A stretch of DNA of 64,000 bases from BOG-1155 sp963717985 (GCA_963717985.1 CAVQYC010000003.1:186001-250000); one strand, 5' to 3'; counted from the first letter of the stretch, positions 26,052 through 36,599 are shown. Made by a program: numbers and translations. Notes: a model not told the origin generated them from the sequence alone.

Positions 26052-28821
26052 ATGGACGAGGGGCGGGAAGAGTGCATGGAGAGAAAAGCAGGCTCAGGGA
26101 GCAGAACGAAAGAAGCAATCAAGAGGCCGGGCAGGTTGCCGAGGCTGCAAGTCGTATTCCAGTTAGTGCTTTTGGCTGCCGCGTTTTCTTTGGGACCAGC
26201 CTTCATAACGGAAGGTAAAGGGGTCGGGCCTCAGGAAGGAGTATTGAGGGCCACCCTGGAAAACGGCCTTCGGGTCGTCATTGTGCGTAATACCCTCGCG
26301 CCCGTCGTGACCACCATGGTCAACTACATGGTCGGCTCGGTGGAAGCGCCCGAGGGGTTTCCCGGAATGGCCCACGCCCAGGAGCACATGATGTTCCGTG
26401 GAAGCCCCGGACTTTCGGCAGATCAGCTTGCGGCCATCATTGCGGCCATGGGAGGCAAGTTCAACGCCGACACCCAGCAGACGGTGACCCAGTACCTTCT
26501 GACGGCGCCTTCCACTGACTTGGACGTCGCCCTGCACATAGAGGCGATCAGGATGAGGGGGGTGCTGGACAGTGAAAAGTTATGGGCACAGGAGAGGGGT
26601 GCCATAGAACAGGAGGTGGCCCGGGATTACTCAAGCCCCGAGTTCATCTTCTACACGAAGTTGCTCGCGACCATGTTCAAGGGGACACCCTACGCGGAAA
26701 GCCCACTCGGAAGCGTCGCTTCCTTCGACAAGACTACCGGGGAGATGCTCAGGAAATTCCACGAGACCTGGTATGCGCCTAACAACGCGGTCCTCGTCGT
26801 TGTCGGCGATATCGAGCCTGAAAAGGCGCTCATCGAAGTGAGAAGGCACTTCGATCATATCCTTGCAAAGAAGACCCCGCCCAGGCCCGCTTTCCACCTG
26901 GAACCCGTCAAGCCGGAGACACTCCGGCTCAAGACGGACGAATCTTATGGATTGGCCATAATCGCCTTTCGCCTGACCGGTTACGACAGTCCTGACTATG
27001 CCGCGTGCCGGGTCCTCGCCGATGCCTTGAGCAACCAGAGGAGCACGCTCTTTGGGTTAGTGCCCGAAGGCAAAGCCCTTTATGCCGGATTCAGCCTCGA
27101 TACGATGCCTCAGACAGGTCTCGGCTACGCGATGGCGGCTTTCCCGAAAGGGGCCGATGCGGAAGGCCTGGTGAAGGAGATGCAAAAAATATTGGCGGAC
27201 GACCTGAAAAAAGGGTTTCCTGCTGATTTGGTGGAGGCCGCCAAACGAGTGGGGCGGACAAAGGCGGAACTGAAGAAAACGTCTATCCTCGGGCTTGCCA
27301 TGACCTGGTCCGACGCACTGACCCTCGAAGGAAAGGAGTCCCCCGAGGAGATGGTGCGGACCATCGAGAAGGTATCCGTGGAGGACGTCAACAGGGTGGC
27401 AAGGAAGTATCTCGACCCGGACCTGTCCATCATAGCGATCCTTACCCCCGAATCTTCCGGCAAGCCCGTGTCCGCAAAGCCACGCGGCCCAGGCGTAGAA
27501 TCCTTCACCCCTACCAATGTCAAACCTGCGAAACTTCCCGAATGGGCGGAAAAGGCGCTTCAACGCCTCGAAGTACCCAAGTCGACCGTTCACCCTACCG
27601 TCACGATACTACCCAACGGCCTCACGCTTATCGTGCAGCCCGAGTCAATCAGCGACACGGTGAGCGTCTACGGGCATGTGAGGAATAACCCCGATATGGA
27701 GACCCCGAAAGGTAAGAAAGGCGTAGACCAGGTGCTGGAGCAGCTCTTCTCGTACGGCACCGGTGCCCTCGATCGCGTTGCCTTCCAGAAGGCCCTCGAT
27801 GAGATCGGTGCTCAAGAGTCGGCCGGTGCCGATTTCAGCCTACAGGTCCTGGCAGACCACTTCGAGAGGGGTGTACAGCTCCTCGCCGATAACCAGCTCG
27901 ATCCGGCCTTGCCGGAAGAAGCGTTTATAGTGGTGAGGCAGCAAGTCGCCGCAACAGCGGCAGGCAAGCTTGAGAGCCCGGATTATCTGGCGGGACAGGC
28001 TCTGAAGACTGCCCTCTTTCCCAAGGGCGACCCGGCGACCAGAGAGACGACTCCCGGAAACGTGTCGGCCCTCTCTCTCGATGACGTAAAGGACTATTAC
28101 CACAGCGTTTTTCGACCGGATCTAACCACCATCGTCGTCATGGGCAAAGTGACGCCGGAGAAAGCGCGGGCAGTTGTTGGGAAGTACTTCGGCCAATGGA
28201 AAGTGACGGGGCCGGCGCCCGAGACCTTCCTGCCCGCCGTTCCGGCCAACAAACCCTCCGCCTCGGATGTACCGGACCTCAGCAAGGTCCAGGCCAAAGT
28301 AACCCTCGCTCAAACCATAGGTCTCACCAGATCGAACCCGGACTACTACGCGCCTCGAGCTGGGTAATCACGTGCTGGGTGGTGCCTTCTACGCGACTCG
28401 CTTCTACCGCGATTTGAGAGAGGAGACGGGGCTTGTTTACACAGTGGAGTCAACCTTCGAAGTGGGGGTCACGCGCTCGCTTTATGGCGTCACCTTTGGG
28501 TGCGATCCCGGGAATACCGCAAAAGCCCGCGCCATCGTTGTGCGGGATCTGAGGCAGATGCAGACCGAGCCCGTGACGCCGGAGGAGCTCCAGCGGGCCA
28601 AGGCGCTGCTTCTTCGTGAGATACCTCTGTCGCAATCGAGCATCGACCAGATTGCCCGGAAGTTTATCTATCTCTCCACCCATCTTCTGCCCCTCGACGA
28701 GCCTATCCTCGCCGCCCGCAAGTATGTTGCTCTCACTGCGGAACAGGTGCGGGCAGCCTATGACGCGTGGCTTCGGCCTGGTGATCTGGTTCAAGTAATC
28801 GAAGGGCCGCCCTTGAAGTAG
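26052..28821 (+). pseudogene. M16 family zinc peptidase, full length but split by a frameshift
   Basis: Two-domain insulinase/pitrilysin-type protein of about 920 aa. An N-terminal hydrophobic segment suggests export. The inverted zinc motif is intact (GMAHAQEHMMFRG, with the distal Glu in GAIEQEVARDYS). The second, inactive-type M16 half is present. At 28353-28354 an extra C breaks the frame: the first frame stops at 28367 and the second resumes directly with the family sequence LELGNHVLGGAFYATRFYRD. Apart from this base nothing is missing, so it is either a very recent pseudogene or a sequencing error. I start at the ATG at 26052, six bases after AGGAGG. Confidence 0.8.
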
Positions 28822-29095
28822 CGGTTTTAGGGAATTGCGTCCCCGCTGTATGCTCCCTTGGCTACTTCATCGGTCCGGATGTTATCATTTTTTGCCTGGC
28901 ATCTGTGACGGTCAATGCAAAATGCATCACATGAGAATGATGCCATTGTACAAAGGAGATGGAATCATTAGGAACTGGGAATAAGAGGTATCGTTATCCC
29001 CGCCTTCGTCCACTCATGGAGAGGGGTGCGGGCCGCGGGGAAGAGATAATTGAATTGAAGGATTCTTGACGCTTCTGCCGCCGCCACACGAATGA

Positions 29096-29440
29096 TTACC
29101 GGTTGTCCTGAACATTACCTGATCGATCTATGCCGGTGCCTGCAATTCCACCGAATTCTCCCCGGGTCCCTGTATATTTTTCCTCCGCCTCGCCGGCGGG
29201 ACCGGACGGCTGGGTGAGTGCTTCGTTGCCTGGCAGCGGAGGCGCTGAAAACATATTCGGAGGGGTACTTTGAGGCTCCTCCGGGAGCTTTTCAGGGTGG
29301 CCGGGAATTCCCCAGGTGCTCTGATTCCCCGGTGGAACCGGGTAATTATCCTGCGCTGCCGGCTGACCGACGGCACACAGTATCTGCACGATCAGCGCCA
29401 GAAAGAAAAGCGCGCCTTTCATCCATGCTGCTTTCATCAT
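29096..29440 (-). CDS. Small secreted proline-rich protein
   Basis: 114 aa. A hydrophobic signal peptide (ALFFLALIVQILCAVG) is followed by a Pro/Gly/Gln-rich, probably disordered mature part without cysteines. AGGAGG precedes two adjacent ATGs (29440 and 29437). No family recognised. The flanking gaps 28822-29095 and 29441-29668 hold nothing further that I can support. Confidence 0.55.
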   Translation of the reverse strand: MMKAAWMKGALFFLALIVQILCAVGQPAAQDNYPVPPGNQSTWGIPGHPEKLPEEPQSTPPNMFSAPPLPGNEALTQPSGPAGEAEEKYTGTRGEFGGIAGTGIDRSGNVQDNR

Positions 29441-29668
29441 TTTCCTCCTGTACTAGAGTATAAGCATTACCTGCTGTCTTGACCACCAGGCTGCTCCTTT
29501 TGCATGACCGTAAAGACGGGCAGGCGGCTCACCCCGGCGAGGGGACCCATTGAAGGCTGCAATCGTCCCGGAAGCGAGGACGGCTCGTATCTGTTCTACC
29601 CGGTCTTGCAAGCGTGCAAAGGCATCAATGATGGCTATATTTTTTTATCAGACTACGAAGGAGGACGT

Positions 29669-29991
29669 ATGAAGAAATCGATTTTTCTGGTTCTTGTGGC
29701 GGCGGTGTTATCGGTCTTGTTGGTCACCGTGGTAATGGCGGCCGAATCGGGCAAGATGGAAACTGCCACCGGTAAGGTCACTTCCATCGATCCACAGGGA
29801 AAGGGGATCACCATATCAGCGAAGATGGGCGGCAAAGAAGCGATGGATGTGGGGACGGTCGTTGACAAGGATACGGTCGTCAAGATAAAGGAAAAAAAGC
29901 CATCCTCAATGACATCAAGGTGGGCGACACCGTGACGATCCGCTTTCTGAGATCGAACGACTTCTACGCGAAAGAGATTATGAAGAAATAA
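29669..29991 (+). CDS. Small exported protein with a -1 shift site (frameshifted)
   Basis: From ATG 29669 (GGAGG six bases upstream) the product has a signal peptide (IFLVLVAAVLSVLLVTVVMA) and a small beta domain (TGKVTSIDPQGKGITISAK). At 29893-29899 lies A-AAA-AAG in the reading frame; the zero frame ends at 29935. The -1 frame continues with the natural C-terminus (AILNDIKVGDTVTIRFLRSN) to a stop at 29991, supported by the paralogous tail at 24992-25072. Either one A was lost from an A8 run or ribosomes shift. Function unknown. Confidence 0.65.
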
Positions 29992-30032
29992 ACTTTTCCG
30001 CCTAAGAGAGGGCAAATAGAAAAGGAGTAGAC

Positions 30033-30082
30033 AGGCCGGAGATGGATGGTTGACCGTTTACAGTCTCCCTATTCTCCGGCCT
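30033..30082. terminator. Candidate bidirectional terminator hairpin
   Basis: A perfect 10-bp inverted repeat (AGGCCGGAGA at 30033-30042, complement at 30073-30082) with a 30-base loop lies between the convergent genes ending at 29991 and 30081. There is no clear U-run. The position favours termination or 3'-end protection for both transcripts. Confidence 0.45.
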
Positions 30083-30305
30083 ACCTCCCGAGCCTCGGCT
30101 TCGCGCCCATCTTGTAAAACACGGCTGCCGAAGGGCAGAAACCGGTAAGGGCGAAGATGAGGAGATTCAGGCTCACCAGGCCCGTGAGGATCAGCCAGTA
30201 GATGCTGTGGGCCAGCACGAGGATTATGCTCAATCCGTTCATGCAGCCCGCCATGAGAAAGATGATCCTTTCCAGATACCAGCTATCGGTTCTTAACAGA
30301 TACAT
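30081..30305 (-). CDS. DUF2892 (YgaP-like) small inner-membrane protein
   Basis: 74 aa with two membrane helices. It ends in the family signature NLLIFALTGFCPSAAVFYKM. DUF2892 proteins often accompany rhodanese or metal/sulfur genes; their role is unclear. It lies 24 bases after the RND pump gene on the same strand and is probably the last gene of that operon. Confidence 0.85.
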   Translation of the reverse strand: MYLLRTDSWYLERIIFLMAGCMNGLSIILVLAHSIYWLILTGLVSLNLLIFALTGFCPSAAVFYKMGAKPRLGR

Positions 30306-30329
30306 GGTGCCTCCTTATCTTACTCGATT

Positions 30330-33300
30330 TCACTCAACCGCTTTGCCTGCTTTTTTCCGTCGTTGTTCCCATTCCTTCAGTTTAAAGTAGAGGACGGGTA
30401 CCATGTTCAGCGACAGCAACGTGGCGGCGACCCCCCCGAACATGAGGGCGATGGCCATGCCCTGGAATATGGGGTCAAAAAGGATGACCGACGATCCCAC
30501 GATGACAGCAGACGCGGTAAGCAGGATTGGTCTGAACCGGATAATGCCTGCCTGCACGACCGCTTCTTCCAACGACACCCCTTCGGCCAGCTTCAGATCG
30601 ATAAAATCGACCAGTATGATCGAGTTACGCACCACTATTCCCGCTCCCGCGATGAATCCTATCATCGATGTAGCCGTAAAGAATGCGCCCATGAGCGCAT
30701 GGCCCGGCAGGATCCCGATAAGCGACAGGGGGATGGGCACAAGTATCACGAGAGGCGTCAAAAATGACTTGAACCACCCCACCACCATGACGTATATCAG
30801 AACAAGCACCGCGGCAAAGGCTACCCCTAAGTCCCTGAATACCTCATACGTGATGTGCCATTCGCCGTCCCATTTCATCGAGTATTTGTCTTCCAGCCAT
30901 GGCTGCACCGAAGAATACTGCTTCAGCCCATAGCCCTCGGGCAGCTTGAGCTTTCCTATCTCCCCCATCATCGTAAGTATCGGATAGACCGGGCTCTCTT
31001 CTCTTCCCGCTACATCGCCTATCACGTAGACGACGCGCTTCAGGTTCTTCCGGTAGATGGTCTTGTCTTCATTGACCTCTCGCGCCCGCACCAGTTCGGC
31101 GAGGCTGACGGGCTCACCCCGTGGCGAGGTAAATACTATTTCACGGAGGCGTTCAACACCTGTCCATTCCGGAAGAGGCGCCCGGAGGAGCAGCTCCACC
31201 GGTTCCCGCTCCTTCGGCAGGTGGGCAAGACCGGCCACCGTCCCTGCGAGCACGGTGTGGACCGTCTGCGATACCGCCTCGGTGCTGATATTGTTCAGGG
31301 CGGCCTTTTCTTTGTCCACATCGAAGACGATCTTTTTGTGGTCCGCCTCGACGTACCAGTCCACATCGACCACGTCTTTCGTTTTCACGAATATCCATTT
31401 TATATCGCGGGCTATCTCAATCTGCCTCTCAAAATTAGGGCCGTATACTTCCGCCACAAGGGTGCTCAGCACGGGCGGCCCTGGGGGTATCTCCACGATC
31501 TTCGCCCGTGCGTTCCATTTGTCCGCGATGGCCTGGATAGGTGGTCTGATCCTCTTCGCGATGTCGTGGCTCTGCGCTTTCCGCTCGTCCTTCGCCACGA
31601 AATTGACCTGGATGTCTGCCTGGTTGCTCGCGGACCTCAGGAAGTAGTGACGCACGAGGCCGTTGAAATTAAAGGGTGCCGACGTGCCCGTGTAGGTCTG
31701 GTAATTCAAGACCTCAGGTACTCTCTTCAGATACTCGCTTATCTGTCTGGTGGCCGCCGCTGTTTCCTCCAGGCTCGTGCCCTCCGGCGTATCGATCACC
31801 ACCTGAAGCTCACTCTTGTTGTCAAAGGGGAGCATCTTGACCCTTGTCAGCTTTGCGGGGACCAGCAGCATCGCGCCGATGAGCAGGGCAAAGACAAGCA
31901 CGAAGAACCGGAATCTTTTCTTTCGGCTTACCAGGAGCCCCCGGAGGTTCCGCTCGTAAATCCGGTTGATTGCCCCAAGGAGCCTCCCTTCCGCTTTTTC
32001 ACCTCTGTTACCCGGCTTTGTTTTTTTCAAAACGATGAAGCTGAGCCACGGGCTGATGATGAAGGCGATGAGCAGCGAGAGGAGCATGGCGGCGGAAGCT
32101 CCCACGGGGATCGGCCGCATGTAGGGGCCCATGAGACCCGAGACGAAGGCCATGGGGAGGAGGGCGGCTATCACGGCAAAGGTGGCGAGAATGGTCGGGT
32201 TACCCACTTCGTCGACTGCCTCGACCGCGACCTTTGGGTCCACTCTCGACATTTTGAAGTGGCGGTGGATGTTCTCCACTACCACAATCGCGTCGTCGAC
32301 GAGGATGCCTATGGAAAATATGAGCGCGAAGAGGGTCACCCGGTTGAGGGTGTAGCCATAAATGTAGGTAACCAGAATCGTGAGGGCGAGGGTCACCGGA
32401 ACGGCCACACCCACGACAATCGATTCTCTCCATCCCAGGGCGAGGGCGATGAGGAGCGTCACGGAGAGGGCAGCGATCAGCATGTGTTTGAGCAGCTCGT
32501 CCGACTTGTCTTTCGCGGTTTCGCCGTAGTTCCTCGTGACGGTTGTTTCAATGCCGGAAGGGATCACGTTGCCCTTCAACGTCTCTACTTTCTGTAGCGC
32601 CCGCTCGGCGATATGGGCCGCGTTCGTGCCCTTCTTCTTCGCGATCGATATGGTGACCGCCTCATAGAGCGCATTCCGGTCGGTGTGCGCGGCAGGGCCG
32701 AAGCCCATGAAGACGTAATTCCCCGGCTCTTCGGCGCCGTCGCTCACACTGACAATATCACGCATGTACACGGGCCTTCCGTTGAAGGTTGTCACCACCA
32801 GGTCGCCGATCTCCTCCGGTTTCGACAGGAAACCTCCCGTCTCCACCACGAACTGCCGATTGTTCGAGGCAAACGTGCCGGAAGGCAACAGGAGATTACT
32901 TTTCTTAAGGGCCTCGATTAGGTGGAGAGGAGAGGCGTTGTAGGCGCGGAGCTTCAAGGGGTCTGCCGCGATCTTTATCTGTCTGCGCTGTCCTCCGATC
33001 ACGTGGAATTCGCCTACGTCCGGGTCTTTTTTCAGCTCGTCAACGACATCGAGGGCGACCCTGCGAAGCTCGTAGCCGTGGTAACGGGTGCTCCAGAGGG
33101 TAAAGGCAAGGATGGGCACGTCGTCGATTGACCTCGGTTTTACGAAAGGCTGGGAGACCCCGGGAGGGATCTTGTCGTAATTGGACATGAGCTTGTTGTA
33201 GAGGTTGACGATGCTCTTCTCCATGTCCTGACCCACATAGAACCTGACGATGGCCGTGCTCATGCCGGGTGAGGACATGGTGTAGATGTACTCAACCCCC

Positions 33301-33566
33301 TTGATCTCCCAGAGGAGCTTCGACATGGGTTTCGTCACCTGCTCGTCGACCTCATGGGCAGAGGCGCCTGGGTATGAAACGAACACGTCGATCATGGGCA
33401 CGGCAATCTGCGGCTCTTCCTCACGGGGGGTCACGATGACGGCAAAAATGCCCAGCGCTATGGAGGCGATGACAATGAGGGGCGTGAGCTTCGATTTAAT
33501 GAAGTTTTGGGCTATCTTGCCGGCAATGCCTAGTCTATCCGTTCGCCCGCCTTTGAAGCTGCTCAT
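30330..33566 (-). CDS. RND efflux pump, inner-membrane permease
   Basis: 1078 aa AcrB/CusA-type permease. A first membrane helix (LTPLIVIASIALGIFAVIV) precedes the porter loop with VFVSYPGASAHEVDEQVTKP. The transmembrane block has FALIFSIGILVDDAIVVVENIHRH, where Asp-Asp marks the proton path, and a second repeat ends with FRPILLTASAVIVGSSVILF. It exports substrates across the envelope using the proton gradient, with the MFP and OMF genes immediately upstream. The VFVSYPGAS type fits organic-compound or general efflux rather than a classic metal CusA; the substrate cannot be read from sequence. Confidence 0.94.
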   Translation of the reverse strand: MSSFKGGRTDRLGIAGKIAQNFIKSKLTPLIVIASIALGIFAVIVTPREEEPQIAVPMIDVFVSYPGASAHEVDEQVTKPMSKLLWEIKGVEYIYTMSSPGMSTAIVRFYVGQDMEKSIVNLYNKLMSNYDKIPPGVSQPFVKPRSIDDVPILAFTLWSTRYHGYELRRVALDVVDELKKDPDVGEFHVIGGQRRQIKIAADPLKLRAYNASPLHLIEALKKSNLLLPSGTFASNNRQFVVETGGFLSKPEEIGDLVVTTFNGRPVYMRDIVSVSDGAEEPGNYVFMGFGPAAHTDRNALYEAVTISIAKKKGTNAAHIAERALQKVETLKGNVIPSGIETTVTRNYGETAKDKSDELLKHMLIAALSVTLLIALALGWRESIVVGVAVPVTLALTILVTYIYGYTLNRVTLFALIFSIGILVDDAIVVVENIHRHFKMSRVDPKVAVEAVDEVGNPTILATFAVIAALLPMAFVSGLMGPYMRPIPVGASAAMLLSLLIAFIISPWLSFIVLKKTKPGNRGEKAEGRLLGAINRIYERNLRGLLVSRKKRFRFFVLVFALLIGAMLLVPAKLTRVKMLPFDNKSELQVVIDTPEGTSLEETAAATRQISEYLKRVPEVLNYQTYTGTSAPFNFNGLVRHYFLRSASNQADIQVNFVAKDERKAQSHDIAKRIRPPIQAIADKWNARAKIVEIPPGPPVLSTLVAEVYGPNFERQIEIARDIKWIFVKTKDVVDVDWYVEADHKKIVFDVDKEKAALNNISTEAVSQTVHTVLAGTVAGLAHLPKEREPVELLLRAPLPEWTGVERLREIVFTSPRGEPVSLAELVRAREVNEDKTIYRKNLKRVVYVIGDVAGREESPVYPILTMMGEIGKLKLPEGYGLKQYSSVQPWLEDKYSMKWDGEWHITYEVFRDLGVAFAAVLVLIYVMVVGWFKSFLTPLVILVPIPLSLIGILPGHALMGAFFTATSMIGFIAGAGIVVRNSIILVDFIDLKLAEGVSLEEAVVQAGIIRFRPILLTASAVIVGSSVILFDPIFQGMAIALMFGGVAATLLSLNMVPVLYFKLKEWEQRRKKAGKAVE

Positions 33567-34669
33567 TACTTCACAACCCCGCCGTCACGCGCGTGTTCGA
33601 GCCCGGCCACCGCGATACGCTCGTCGGGCTTGAGACCCGAAACTACTTCCACCTCGTCTCTGTAGGCCTGTCCGGTTTTTATGATGCGGTACGTCATAAT
33701 TCCCTGGTTATCCACGACATAGACGCCGGTGAGCTGTCCTTTTTCCACCAATGCCTTCGCCGGAACGAGCAACACCCGCTTCTTCCCCTCTGGTATCGCT
33801 ATCTTTACATAGAGGCCCGACCTCAAAGACGGCTCTTTGAGGTAAACCTTGACCGGAAAGCTTCTGGTTGCGGGGTCCACTGCGGGGACGACCTCCCCTA
33901 TGGTTCCTGCCACGCGCTTGCCAACGCCAGCCAGCACGATGCTCACCGGCATCCCTGCCTTCACCTTTCCCAGGAGCCTCTCGTTGATAGAGGCATCGAC
34001 CTTGAAAAGGGACGTATCTTCGAGCACGAGCAAGGGGACGCCCGGTGTGGCCATGCTTCCCTGCTCTATCCTTTTTTCGGTAATTGTCCCCTCGTGGGGC
34101 GCCGCGATCCTTGTGAAGCCTTCGTTGATGCGGGCTTCATCGAGGTGCGCCCGCGACCTGTGTACCATCTCTTCAGTGCGCTCCTCCCCGAGGTCGGCGA
34201 CCAACTTCTGAGTCTCTACCTGATCCATCTCCTGCTTCGAGATCACCTTTTCGTCGAAGAGGTTCTTGTATCTCCTGTACGTGATATCGGCGAGGGACCT
34301 CTGCTGCCGCACCTCGTCGAGCGCCTTCAGCGCCTCCTTGTAGCCCGCCCCCGCAGCCGCCACCTTTTGCGCCATGTCCCTGCCATCCAGCACCAGGAGT
34401 TCCTGCCCGGGCCTGACCCTGTCGCCCTCCCTCACTTTGACGAAAAGCACCGCGCCCATCATCCTTGCCGCAATAACGCTCACCGTCTTTGCTTTGACCG
34501 TACCCGCAGTCTCATAATAGGATTCTACCTCCCTGAGGGGAACTACTGCGAGGGTCACGCCGGACACCGCCTCTCGTTTCACCTCGACGGCGCCGGGTTG
34601 TACCCGCTCCTTGCACGAGACGGTCAGCAACAAGATGATGCCCAAGACAGGCAAGAACCTTTTCACCAT
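33566..34669 (-). CDS. RND efflux pump, periplasmic adaptor (membrane fusion protein)
   Basis: About 367 aa. The N-terminus is a lipoprotein-type signal (LPVLGIILLLTVSCKE) with a lipobox-like Cys. The adaptor order is visible: lipoyl half (VKVREGDRVRPGQELLVLDG), coiled-coil hairpin, second lipoyl half (TRIAAPHEGTITEKRIEQGS), beta-barrel and membrane-proximal domain. I start at ATG 34669, which has a GGAGGATT ribosome site; the open frame runs to 34798 inside the OMF gene. It overlaps the permease start by one base. Confidence 0.92.
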   Translation of the reverse strand: MVKRFLPVLGIILLLTVSCKERVQPGAVEVKREAVSGVTLAVVPLREVESYYETAGTVKAKTVSVIAARMMGAVLFVKVREGDRVRPGQELLVLDGRDMAQKVAAAGAGYKEALKALDEVRQQRSLADITYRRYKNLFDEKVISKQEMDQVETQKLVADLGEERTEEMVHRSRAHLDEARINEGFTRIAAPHEGTITEKRIEQGSMATPGVPLLVLEDTSLFKVDASINERLLGKVKAGMPVSIVLAGVGKRVAGTIGEVVPAVDPATRSFPVKVYLKEPSLRSGLYVKIAIPEGKKRVLLVPAKALVEKGQLTGVYVVDNQGIMTYRIIKTGQAYRDEVEVVSGLKPDERIAVAGLEHARDGGVVK

Positions 34670-34694
34670 AATCCTCCTTATCTTTCCTGCTCTA

Positions 34695-36044
34695 TCACCG
34701 TAAATCCAGGTCCTCCATGATAGTCCCGCTCTCGTAGGCGAGCCGGATAAGGGCGAGGCGATACCCGTTTTCTCTCGCCACAAGGCCGGCCCTTGCATGG
34801 TCCACGTTAAGCTGTACGTCGAGGAGATCTACTATGGGGGAGAGAGAGTTCTCAAATCTGCTCGCCACCAGTTTCCTGCCTTCTTCCGCAGCCGCCAGGG
34901 CTGCCCTGGAAAGCTCGATATTCTTTCGGGCCTCCACGGCCGCCAGGTACGCCTCGGCAATGCTGAACAAGGCCATCTCCTTAAGCCCTTTCAACTGCTC
35001 TTCCGTCTCTGCCTGTTTGTGTCTGGCCTTAACCTGTTCATATTCCCTGCTCGCCCCGTCGAACAGGTCCCATCGGAGGACCCCCATAAGCGCCCAGCTT
35101 TCACCTTCCGTGCCAAGAATCTGGCTATGGTCATTCACCTGATAACTCGCCCGGACTGCCAGTGTGGGAAGATATGCCGATTCAGCGAGCTTCACGCCGT
35201 TTTTCGCGTTCTCGTATCTGATCTGGAGGGCTCTTACGTCCTTCCTCGACGCCGCCCCGCTCTCATAATACGCCATCTCTTTCATGGGGAAGTCGAGCTT
35301 CTGGTCAAGTGCTATGTCCAAAGGTTCGGACGCGCCGAGGAGCACGGCGAGCATCCTTTTTGCCACGGACACATTCTTTTCCGCCGTTACCATTTTCTGC
35401 TCCGCTTCGATGGAGGCCGTTTTCGCCCGCAGCACATCCGAGTATGGGCCGAAACCATTTCTGTACCGTGCCTCGGCTATCCTGAAATGCTCCCTCGCAT
35501 CATCGATACCGGCACGGGCGACCGTCACATATTCCTTTGCCGTCGCCACGGTGAGGTAGCCTTCAGTCACCCTGACGGCAGTCTCTTCCCTTTTTCTCCT
35601 GTATTCCTCTCCTTTTGCGGCATACTCCTTTCTCGCCATCGTCAACCCGACCAGGGCCTTGCCGACAAAGAGAGGCTGTTCCAGGGCGACCATCGTCTGG
35701 AGGTCGGTGACCGGTGCAGGACTATTGAGTGAAGTGAGGGCGAAATCGGACTGGGTGAAGCGTTCCTGGTTGAGCTTCGACATGAAGACGCCGGGTGGGT
35801 TATTCGTCCGGGAAACCCTCTGTTCCACCCCTATCCGGGGCAGTAGAAACCCTCTCGCGATGCCTATATCCGCTTTCTCAGCAAGGAGAGAGTTTTTCGC
35901 GGCCCGTATCTCATGATTCTCCTCCAGAGCGATAGTGATTGCCTGGGACAACGTCACCTGACGCTCGATGGCCGCGCTGGTTGCTGGCAGGGCAGTCATT
36001 ATCAGCAGGACGGCGATACCGGAGACGACACAGGTCTTGACCAT
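34695..36044 (-). CDS. RND efflux pump, TolC-family outer-membrane channel
   Basis: About 449 aa. A signal peptide (VSGIAVLLIMTALPATSAA) is followed by two TolC/OEP repeats, each with the typical helix start (SQAITIALEENHEIRAAKNSL; later GVKLAESAYLPTLAVRASYQ). It forms the outer-membrane exit duct of the pump. The ATG at 36044 has AAGGAGG six bases upstream and is preferred over the TTG at 36050. First of the three pump genes. Confidence 0.92.
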   Translation of the reverse strand: MVKTCVVSGIAVLLIMTALPATSAAIERQVTLSQAITIALEENHEIRAAKNSLLAEKADIGIARGFLLPRIGVEQRVSRTNNPPGVFMSKLNQERFTQSDFALTSLNSPAPVTDLQTMVALEQPLFVGKALVGLTMARKEYAAKGEEYRRKREETAVRVTEGYLTVATAKEYVTVARAGIDDAREHFRIAEARYRNGFGPYSDVLRAKTASIEAEQKMVTAEKNVSVAKRMLAVLLGASEPLDIALDQKLDFPMKEMAYYESGAASRKDVRALQIRYENAKNGVKLAESAYLPTLAVRASYQVNDHSQILGTEGESWALMGVLRWDLFDGASREYEQVKARHKQAETEEQLKGLKEMALFSIAEAYLAAVEARKNIELSRAALAAAEEGRKLVASRFENSLSPIVDLLDVQLNVDHARAGLVARENGYRLALIRLAYESGTIMEDLDLR

Positions 36045-36106
36045 CGACAACCTCCTTGGAGTGCTTTTTCAGCCTCGTTGTTCATTTCAAAGACGATGCA
36101 CCGATA

Positions 36107-36493
36107 TCAGCGTGCCTCATCGACAATGGAGACCACTATCGAATCGACTTCGTCCGCAATTTCGGCCACACCGGGCACGGGGTAGAAATCGGCCATTATC
36201 CGCGGGCGAAGGGTGCTTATCATAGTCCTGCCGTCCTGGACATAGACGACCACGGGGCAGGGAAGCATAAGTGCGATCTTTATGTCCTTCGCCAGGATCC
36301 GGTCCACATACCTCGCGTTACATATCTCCACGATCTTCATGGGTTCCCTCGAAAAACCCTTTGATTCGAGGGTGGCCTTCACGTCGTGCACCGCAAGCAC
36401 CTTGAAGCCCTCCTCTGCGCTCTTTGCCTCCACTGCCGCCACCGTCTCATCAAAACCCTTGCTGCTTTCGACGGTATAGTCAAACTGTTGCAC
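36107..36493 (-). CDS. DUF302 domain protein
   Basis: 128 aa with a GTG start at 36493, eight bases after AAGGAGG. The DUF302 fold is recognisable: YTVESSKGFDETVAAVEAKS, GFKVLAVHDVKATLESKGF, MKIVEICNARYVDRIL, and MLPCPVVVYVQDGRTMIST. DUF302 genes are often found with redox, metal or efflux genes but have no settled role. It is the first gene of the efflux operon, just downstream of a strong sigma-54 promoter. Confidence 0.82.
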   Translation of the reverse strand: MQQFDYTVESSKGFDETVAAVEAKSAEEGFKVLAVHDVKATLESKGFSREPMKIVEICNARYVDRILAKDIKIALMLPCPVVVYVQDGRTMISTLRPRIMADFYPVPGVAEIADEVDSIVVSIVDEAR

Positions 36494-36583
36494 TACACAC
36501 CTCCTTGCGGCGCTGTATTCACTGCCGCTCATTTCCTGACTTTGTATCCTGCGTTCTTGACAGCCCGCTTCGGGTCCTCCCAA

Positions 36584-36599
36584 TGCAATAGGTGTGCCT
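36584..36599 (-). promoter_or_regulatory. Sigma-54 promoter of the DUF302-efflux operon
   Basis: Reading minus: AGGCAC-ACCTA-TTGCA, against the consensus TGGCAC-N5-TTGCW. The -24 GG and -12 GC are exactly 10 bases apart. It lies about 90 bases upstream of the DUF302 start. Nothing else is coded in 36494-36905. Confidence 0.7.

Noticed and set aside
30855..32597. 580-codon open frame opposite the RND permease gene
   Set aside because: It is the antisense shadow of a conserved GC-rich gene; the product is His/Arg-rich without any family and has no ribosome site.
33593..34720. 375-codon open frame opposite the membrane fusion protein gene
   Set aside because: Shadow of the adaptor gene, low-complexity composition, no family.
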